This document shows, in pieces, positions 6,944-11,377 of a stretch of 11,377 nt of DNA. The notes under the pieces were generated by a model, which saw only the letters and a program-made list of their open reading frames with translations, was not told where the DNA came from and ran no database searches. The stretch covers positions 1-11,377 of the forward strand of contig JAIRTF010000006.1 in NCBI GenBank assembly GCA_031255075.1, written 5' to 3'. Source of the stretch: Bifidobacteriaceae bacterium (GTDB lineage: Bacteria > Actinomycetota > Actinomycetes > Actinomycetales > WQXJ01). Position 1 is the first letter of the stretch, and each line of letters starts with the position of its first letter. A program made the position numbers and the translations under genes.

Positions 6944-9681
6944 TGTCCTCCGCCGAAGCTGACGGTTCTCCAACGCCGCTCGCGAATATTGCCAACGCGT
7001 TGACTTTGGCGCGCCTAGTCTTAGTGCCGATTTTTGTGGTGCTCTTGATGCACAACGCCGGCGATTCGACCGGCTGGCGCTGGGCCGCGCTGGTGGTGTT
7101 CTTGGCGGCGGCGGTGACGGATCGCTATGACGGCAAGTTGGCCCGGTCGCGTGGCTTGGTGACGGACTTCGGGAAGATTGCCGACCCGATTGCCGATAAG
7201 GCCCTAGTGGTGTCCGCCCTGATTTGTTTGGGTCTGTTGCATGAGTTGTCCTGGTGGGTACCGGGCATCATTTTGGCCCGCGAGTTGGCGGTCACGCTGA
7301 TCCGCTTCGCAGTGATTCGCCATAAGGTGATGGCGGCCTCAAAGGCCGGCAAGGTCAAGACAGTGCTGCAAATCGCGGCCATTTCCGGTTACTTGTTGCC
7401 GCCCGCCTTTGTGATGGCCGTTCCGGGTCTGGTTTGGCTGCCGCCCGCCGTCATGGTGGCAGCGGTGGCGGCTACGGTCGCGACCGGCGTGATCTACGTG
7501 TGGGACGCCTGGATTGTGTTGCAGGAAGCCAGCCCAGCCGCCGCGGAGGAAGCCTCCGAAGAAGACCAGGCGGACGATGCCGCAGAGCCAGTCGACACCG
7601 AAGACTCGCTGGATGCCGAGAGCCAGGTGGACGATGCCGCCGAACCGGTTAGCGCCGAAAGCCAGGTGGCCGCCGCCGCAGAGCCGATACCCGCCGTAGG
7701 CGAAGCGGCCAACGCGGCGCAGTCCGTGAGTGGCTCAGGGAAGGCGGCCGTTGCAGGCGCGCCGGTCCGCGGTGAAGACCAGTCCGCCGTGGGTGCCAGG
7801 CCGGTGCGAGCCAAAGCTCAGGGTGCCGGTCTGGGGGTCGTGGCCGGCGCTGGTCTGGCCGCTGGTGCCGGCTTGAGGACTGGACAGATCCCGTTCCCAT
7901 CCGTGACAACTGCCGCCGCTAGGCGTATAGATAGTTCTGACTCGGTCAGTCCCGAGGCGCCCGCCCCGGCGCAACATTCAATGACGAAGGAAGTGGAGGC
8001 CGCAACCGTGGAGCAAACATCCGCGAAGGCGGAGAAGGCGGCAGCCAAGGCGGCTGCCCGCGAGGCGAAGATTGCTCGCTTTGAAGCCAAGGAGGCCGCT
8101 CGCGCGGCCAAACAGCAAGCCAAACGTTCCAAGACTCAGCCAGTTGAAGATGCGGCCGCGCCCGCCGATCTGCCGGAGGCCTTCGAGCCAGATGAGAGCA
8201 GCGAACTGGTCGAGGACTTGACGGTGGAAGCGGCTGAGGCCGGCGCCGAATGGACCGAATCCGAAGAGTTTGAGGCCTTTGAACCCGAAGAGTCCGCTCC
8301 GCTGGATGAATCCGTTGATGCCGACCAGACCTGGGAACCAGCCGAAGACCAGGCCTGGGAAGCCGAAGAACTGGTAGCCGAAGAAGCAGCTGAACCGGAG
8401 CCGGCCGGCGTTGAGGAGTCACTGGCGGAATTGGCCGGTGAAGAGTTCGAGGCCGCAGCCGTGCCGGCTGCGGACGCGGCTGAGGAAGAGTTCTCCCTGG
8501 TGGAAGATGCCGCCGAGGACCTGGCCGAACCAGCTGCCGCCGAACCCCAAGACGATGATTTTGATGTTGTCTCCTATGTGGAGCCGGATTTGGCGGAGCC
8601 TGAGGAGCCGGTGGAAGAAGAGCCAGAAGTGGCCGAGGCGCCAGCCCCAGCGCCAGCCACACGTCGCGGTTGGCGCCAGATGCTGGGTCGCTCCCAGCCG
8701 GTGGTCGCGGCCGAAGAGCCGCCGGCACCAGAACCGGCCCCGGTACCGCCAGAAGAGGCAGTCAAGCCAACGCGACCGGTGGAAGGCTGGCCGGATCCGA
8801 CCCCAGACGCCAAACCGGCCGCTCCGGCAACGCCAATTCCGCCCCGCCGGGTTGCCGCACCCGAATGGGCCCAACTGCGAACCGTGATGCGGGCCGTGGA
8901 AGCGGACCAGGTTGACGATTCAGGACGGGCCGCCCGCCCGGCGCCCAGATTTGGGCGCAGCCCGGTCACACCCGTACCCGCCGAAGAACCAGCAGTCGCC
9001 GCCAGCCCGGCGCCGGTAGCCGTTGAACCAGAGGCTGTGGCTGAGGAAACCCTAGTTGTTGAAACACCTGTGACCCCAGAACCGGTCGCGACACCTAACC
9101 CGTTGCCAAGGCGCTCTCCAGCCATGGAAACTGCCCCCGCCGCTGATGAGGTGCCCAGCGCGCTACCGCGGCGGGCCTCGACTCTGGAGCCGGCCCCGGC
9201 AGCCGCCAACGAAGCCGTTGGCGAACCAATCTCGGCAGCTGAGGCGCCATCGGTGACTCCCGCGCCAGCTGCGAAGCCTGTCCTGGCCGAAACGCCGTCC
9301 GCCTCCGCCCAGACGCCAACCCCGGAGCCGATCGCCCCAACCGAACCGGCACCAGCCGCCAAGCCGGCCACGGCCGCTGAAGCCCCGGCCGCACCAGCCC
9401 TCGAGTCCTCCAAGCCGCCAATCGTGGCGCCAGGGCGCCGTAGCGCCACACCGGATGCCGGCCGGCCGAAGTCCAGCCCAGAATTGACACCCTTGCGGCC
9501 CTTCGCCATGGACGGGGTGGCCTCACTAGCCGCTGACAAACCAGGCGGCCAAAGTGAGCCTGAAGGCAAAGGTGAGGGCGCGGCATCGGGCACCGAAGAG
9601 GCTCCCGATCCTTACGCCGCCGCGCAAGCTAGGCTGGAAGAAATCAAGCGACGCATCGGCTGGAGCTCGCCTCCCGCCTGA
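6943..9681 (+). CDS. pgsA: CDP-alcohol phosphatidyltransferase (PgsA-like) with ~717-residue low-complexity C-terminal extension
   Basis: The N-terminal ~195 residues form an integral-membrane phosphatidyltransferase. The family signature is complete: D60-x2-D63-G64-x2-A67-R68-x8-G77-x3-D81-x3-D85, with five or six hydrophobic helices. The likely reaction is CDP-diacylglycerol plus glycerol-3-phosphate to phosphatidylglycerophosphate, feeding phosphatidylglycerol and cardiolipin; a different acceptor alcohol cannot be excluded. Family members are usually about 200 residues, but here the frame runs on to residue 912 without a stop. The tail has an 11-residue motif three times (about 207-249), a weakly hydrophobic Gly/Ala stretch (294-311), a Lys/Ala-rich helical segment (347-398), an acidic Glu/Ala region (to about 570), a Pro/Ala region with Arg-Arg islands, and a terminal helix containing ARLEEIKRRIGW. 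The predicted topology puts the tail in the cytoplasm. An internal ATG at 7981 lacks a ribosome-binding site, so one fused protein is favoured. Confidence 0.87.
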   Translation: MSSAEADGSPTPLANIANALTLARLVLVPIFVVLLMHNAGDSTGWRWAALVVFLAAAVTDRYDGKLARSRGLVTDFGKIADPIADKALVVSALICLGLLHELSWWVPGIILARELAVTLIRFAVIRHKVMAASKAGKVKTVLQIAAISGYLLPPAFVMAVPGLVWLPPAVMVAAVAATVATGVIYVWDAWIVLQEASPAAAEEASEEDQADDAAEPVDTEDSLDAESQVDDAAEPVSAESQVAAAAEPIPAVGEAANAAQSVSGSGKAAVAGAPVRGEDQSAVGARPVRAKAQGAGLGVVAGAGLAAGAGLRTGQIPFPSVTTAAARRIDSSDSVSPEAPAPAQHSMTKEVEAATVEQTSAKAEKAAAKAAAREAKIARFEAKEAARAAKQQAKRSKTQPVEDAAAPADLPEAFEPDESSELVEDLTVEAAEAGAEWTESEEFEAFEPEESAPLDESVDADQTWEPAEDQAWEAEELVAEEAAEPEPAGVEESLAELAGEEFEAAAVPAADAAEEEFSLVEDAAEDLAEPAAAEPQDDDFDVVSYVEPDLAEPEEPVEEEPEVAEAPAPAPATRRGWRQMLGRSQPVVAAEEPPAPEPAPVPPEEAVKPTRPVEGWPDPTPDAKPAAPATPIPPRRVAAPEWAQLRTVMRAVEADQVDDSGRAARPAPRFGRSPVTPVPAEEPAVAASPAPVAVEPEAVAEETLVVETPVTPEPVATPNPLPRRSPAMETAPAADEVPSALPRRASTLEPAPAAANEAVGEPISAAEAPSVTPAPAAKPVLAETPSASAQTPTPEPIAPTEPAPAAKPATAAEAPAAPALESSKPPIVAPGRRSATPDAGRPKSSPELTPLRPFAMDGVASLAADKPGGQSEPEGKGEGAASGTEEAPDPYAAAQARLEEIKRRIGWSSPPA
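7561..7689 (+). repeat. Imperfect 11-residue (33-base) repeat, three copies, in the pgsA tail
   Basis: Copies lie at 7561-7593 (EDQADDAAEPV), 7618-7650 (ESQVDDAAEPV) and 7657-7689 (ESQVAAAAEPI). The second and third are spaced by 39 bases and remain similar at DNA level, including the shared GAAAGCCAGGTGG-like start. This indicates recent tandem duplication within the coding sequence. Confidence 0.7.
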
Positions 9682-9699
9682 GCGAGGGGAGGGCTGGAT

Positions 9700-10218
9700 A
9701 TGTCTCCATTCCGCAACATGGGCGGACTGGACAATGAGAAGCGCGCCATCACGTTGGTCAACCTTTTGCGGGAGCACGGGCTGACCGTAGCGACCGCCGA
9801 ATCTTTGACAGGTGGGCTGGTCAGCGCCGTAATAGTGGACGTACCAGGGGCCTCGGCCGTGCTGCGCGGCGCGGTGGTGGCCTACGCCAATGAGATCAAA
9901 CGCGAAGTGCTGGGCGTGGACCCGGAATTGCTGGCGGAACACGGTGCTGTCAACGCCGCCACAGCCGGCCAAATGGCCATCGGAATCCGCCGGCTAATGC
10001 AAGCTGATGTGGGCATCTCTACCACCGGTGTGGCCGGCCCAGAACCAGCCGATGGCGTGGAACCGGGTATGGCATTCGTGGCCTGCTCATGGGCCAAGGA
10101 AGAGCCAGCCATTCGCGCCCTGAAATTGGAAGGCAGCCGCGCCCAAGTGCGAACACAGGTGGTGACACGGGCCTTGGAACTGGCTGAAGCGACAATCCGG
10201 CAAACCACGGGAATATAG
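9700..10218 (+). CDS. cinA: CinA-family C-terminal domain protein, nicotinamide-nucleotide amidase (PncC-like)
   Basis: This 172-residue protein is a stand-alone CinA C-terminal domain, without the N-terminal MoaB-like half found in full CinA. Family members deamidate NMN to nicotinate mononucleotide and ammonia, recycling pyridine nucleotide in the cytoplasm. Diagnostic segments are TAESLTGGL (residues 32-40), GAVVAYANEIK (about 60-70), LLAEHGAVN and TTGVAGPEPADGVEPG, the actinobacterial form of the TGIAGP motif. The ATG at 9700 has GAGGGGAGGG a few bases upstream, and the pgsA stop is only 18 bases away, so the two are probably co-transcribed. ATG 9718 is an alternative start with poorer spacing. 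In many Actinobacteria this gene lies between pgsA and clgR, as here. Enzyme activity is inferred from family membership. Confidence 0.9.
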   Translation: MSPFRNMGGLDNEKRAITLVNLLREHGLTVATAESLTGGLVSAVIVDVPGASAVLRGAVVAYANEIKREVLGVDPELLAEHGAVNAATAGQMAIGIRRLMQADVGISTTGVAGPEPADGVEPGMAFVACSWAKEEPAIRALKLEGSRAQVRTQVVTRALELAEATIRQTTGI

Positions 10219-10239
10219 CGTTCGCTCCGGGCGTTTACC
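10219..10239 (+). promoter_or_regulatory. Candidate ClgR operator
   Basis: Directly after the cinA stop is TTCGCTCCGGGCG (10221-10233), flanked by GCG on the left and TTTAC on the right. It resembles ClgR boxes described in Streptomyces and Corynebacterium (CGC and GCG half-sites separated by five bases, preceded by TT). It lies about 140 bases upstream of the preferred clgR start. ClgR autoregulates in those genera, so a site here makes sense. Binding is inferred. Confidence 0.5.
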
Positions 10240-10377
10240 CAGTCGATGAACAACCAAAACAGCACCAGAACAGGCCGCCAAGCCCTCTCAGGCGGGCCAA
10301 CGCGGTACGGTATATCCAATCAACCTCAAATCAAGGGGTCCAACGCCACTCAGAGCGAAGGGAAGGGGGCAAGGAAC

Positions 10378-10674
10378 TTGACGCTCTTACGCAATGAACT
10401 AGGTAGCGTGTTGCGGACCAACCGGCTGCGGCAACACCGCACGCTGCGCGATGTCTCAGCGGCGGCTCGGGTTTCGCTGGGGTACCTTTCCGAGGTGGAA
10501 CGCGGCCAGAAGGAGGCCAGCTCAGAGTTGCTGGCTTCGATCTGCGAGGCGCTCGACATGCCTTTGTGGCTCACCCTCCGGGAGGTCTCTGACCGCCTGG
10601 CGGCGCAGTCCGGCCACTGGGTTCCAGACTCGGTGGACGCGCTGCTGGAAGATGAGCTAGCCGGCGCGCACTGA
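10378..10674 (+). CDS. clgR: ClgR-family XRE transcriptional regulator
   Basis: From TTG 10378 this is a 98-residue helix-turn-helix protein. ClgR activates clp protease genes and other stress-response genes in Actinobacteria. LRDVSAAARVSLGYLSEVER (residues 23-42) is almost the signature of the family, followed by GQKEASSELLASICEALDMPL, the rest of the XRE fold. The tail is short and acidic and ends LAGAH. In Streptomyces ClgR two terminal alanines drive its degradation by ClpP; they are absent here. I chose TTG 10378 because GGAAGGGGG (10361-10369) lies eight bases upstream and the protein then matches mycobacterial ClgR from residue 1. An ATG at 10246 in the same frame adds 44 residues of unlikely composition, has no ribosome-binding site and would run through the probable leader. 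TACGGT (10306-10311) is a possible -10. It lies 159 bases after cinA. Confidence 0.9.
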   Translation: MTLLRNELGSVLRTNRLRQHRTLRDVSAAARVSLGYLSEVERGQKEASSELLASICEALDMPLWLTLREVSDRLAAQSGHWVPDSVDALLEDELAGAH

Positions 10675-10680
10675 CCCCCA

Positions 10681-10697
10681 GGCCGAACCATTCGGCC
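10681..10697 (+). terminator. Hairpin just after clgR
   Basis: GGCCGAA (10681-10687) and TTCGGCC (10691-10697) form a perfect 7-bp stem with a three-base loop, six bases after the clgR stop. No T-tract follows, as is common for actinobacterial terminator-like hairpins. It probably ends the ftsK-side transcription unit. Confidence 0.55.
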
Positions 10698-10732
10698 GCC
10701 AAACTGCCGGGCTGCCTCCCGCATCATGTCTT

Positions 10733-10752
10733 GGCCTGCTATCCCGCAGGCC
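10733..10752 (-). terminator. Hairpin just after the nei gene
   Basis: GGCCTGC (10733-10739) and GCAGGCC (10746-10752) form a perfect 7-bp stem around a six-base loop, 12 bases beyond the stop codon of the minus-strand glycosylase gene. No T-tract. With the neighbouring hairpin it separates the two convergent genes. Confidence 0.5.
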
Positions 10753-10764
10753 TTGGCGGAGGGT

Positions 10765-11377
10765 TCAGCCCGGCTGACATTTGGGGCAGTAAAAGGCCGG
10801 CCTATCCAGCGGCGGCCGCCCCACCCGCATACAAGCAATTGGCGTGGCACAACGCCTGCAAGGCAGGTGTTCCCGCCCGTGGGCCAGCGTGGTTTGGCCA
10901 CGCTGAGTCAATCCGGTGGCAGTTGGGGTGCGGGCCTTGACTGACCGCCACAGCAACCGCCTGGCCGTGGCCAGCAACCCAGCCGGGTCTGGGATCTGCT
11001 CACAGGGCCGGTCCGGGCGGATTTTCCAGGCGAACAACGATTCAGCCATGTAGATGGTGCCGATTCCGGCTACCACCGTTTGATCCAACAGCGTTTCCCC
11101 AATACCGCGCCGTCCTTGCGCCGCGATTCGCCGGCCACCTTCTTCTGGATCAAAGCCATCTGCCATCACATCTGGTCCCAGCCGGGCTGTGAATTCACCG
11201 GCTTGGCGGGTTGGGACCACATCTGCCATGCCGAGTTTGTCCCCAATTGCCACCCAGGATTGGTTGGCCAGTACGGCTCTGGCTGTCCACCGGTGGGCTC
11301 TTGACCTGGCCTGGGGTTTGCCTTGGGCTGCTGGTTCGATCAGCCAGGCTCCGTCCATCCGCAGATGCGAATGGAAC
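10765..11377 (-). CDS. Fpg/Nei-family DNA glycosylase, Nei2-like (5' end outside window)
   Basis: This is the C-terminal ~204 residues of a base-excision-repair enzyme that removes oxidised bases and cleaves the abasic site. It enters from the right edge with FHSHLRMDGAW, a match to the end of the N-terminal beta-sandwich in Nei2/Fpg proteins. The catalytic Pro2-Glu3 lies outside the window. The helix-two-turn-helix domain contains IGETLLDQTVVAGIGTIYMAE. A C-terminal zinc finger follows: CRRC, 20 residues, then CPKC, five residues before the end. The position after GIG is Thr where Fpg/Nei enzymes generally have Asn (GxGNxY), a DNA-contacting residue. The gene converges on clgR and is likely a separate transcription unit. 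Nei2 is preferred to Fpg because of the HSHLRMDG segment and the long zinc-finger spacing. Confidence 0.88.
   Translation of the reverse strand, partial: FHSHLRMDGAWLIEPAAQGKPQARSRAHRWTARAVLANQSWVAIGDKLGMADVVPTRQAGEFTARLGPDVMADGFDPEEGGRRIAAQGRRGIGETLLDQTVVAGIGTIYMAESLFAWKIRPDRPCEQIPDPAGLLATARRLLWRSVKARTPTATGLTQRGQTTLAHGREHLPCRRCATPIACMRVGRPPLDRPAFYCPKCQPG

Noticed and set aside
7569..7585. A 17-base exact match between the pgsA tail and the intergenic region (3709-3725)
   Set aside because: It is probably coincidence from Asp-Asp-Ala-Ala codons and biased base use; the flanks show no similarity.
8574..9593. Long open frame antisense to the pgsA tail (339 codons, Gly/Ala/Ser-rich)
   Set aside because: It mirrors the Pro/Ala/Glu codons of the sense strand, as expected in GC-rich low-complexity coding DNA, and has no ribosome-binding site or domain.
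2115..10218. NAD-metabolism link between the NiaP-like transporter and the PncC-like CinA
   Set aside because: The genes are 6 kb apart on opposite strands, the transporter substrate is unknown, and cinA sits in its ordinary conserved position.
10360..10367. GGGAAGGG, a match to the E. coli FtsK-orienting KOPS consensus
   Set aside because: One 8-base hit in a purine-rich ribosome-binding region is expected by chance, and the actinobacterial recognition motif may differ.
10246..10377. 44-residue N-terminal extension of ClgR from ATG 10246
   Set aside because: No ribosome-binding site, non-conserved Gly/Asn/Thr-rich composition, and homologues begin at the residue encoded by TTG 10378. It is more likely the leader region.

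Overview
This is a high-GC, gene-dense actinobacterial (Actinomycetota) chromosome segment. The order dapA – rnj – ftsK – pgsA – cinA – clgR is the conserved actinobacterial block, familiar from mycobacteria. Encoded proteins match actinobacterial family members: RNase J with a conserved metallo-beta-lactamase core, a ClgR-type regulator, a stand-alone CinA C-terminal domain and a Nei2-like glycosylase. Frequent GTG/TTG starts and a TAnnnT -10 placed directly at a start codon fit the same group. There are no rRNA, tRNA, CRISPR or recognisable insertion-sequence genes.

Layout. Positions 1-320 hold the 3' end of dapA (+), overlapping by one base with rnj (320-2011, +). A convergent NiaP-like MFS transporter gene (2115-3506, -) separates rnj from ftsK. 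Positions 3507-3972 carry no convincing gene. They hold the transporter's probable promoter with a palindromic operator candidate, a 12-bp inverted repeat enclosing smaller hairpins (3712-3826), and an almost perfect long hairpin (3853-3902). ftsK follows (about 3973-6861, +), with an ambiguous start. Next come pgsA (6943-9681, +), cinA/pncC (9700-10218, +) and clgR (10378-10674, +). The window closes with the 3' part of a convergent Nei2-like DNA glycosylase gene (10765 to beyond the end, -), separated from clgR by two hairpins.

Function. dapA/rnj link lysine and cell-wall precursor synthesis with RNA processing. ftsK, pgsA, cinA and clgR cover chromosome segregation, anionic phospholipid synthesis, pyridine-nucleotide salvage and proteolysis control. 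They look like ordinary vertically inherited housekeeping genes, probably partly co-transcribed.

The most unusual item is pgsA. A normal ~195-residue phosphatidylglycerophosphate synthase-like domain with an intact catalytic motif is fused in frame to ~717 residues of low-complexity Ala/Glu/Pro-rich sequence. That tail contains an 11-residue repeat, a Lys/Ala-rich helical stretch, recurring Arg-Arg islands and a short terminal helix. Other points of interest are the structured rnj-ftsK region, a possible ACG start for ftsK, a candidate ClgR operator just after cinA, and a Thr replacing a usually conserved Asn in the glycosylase.
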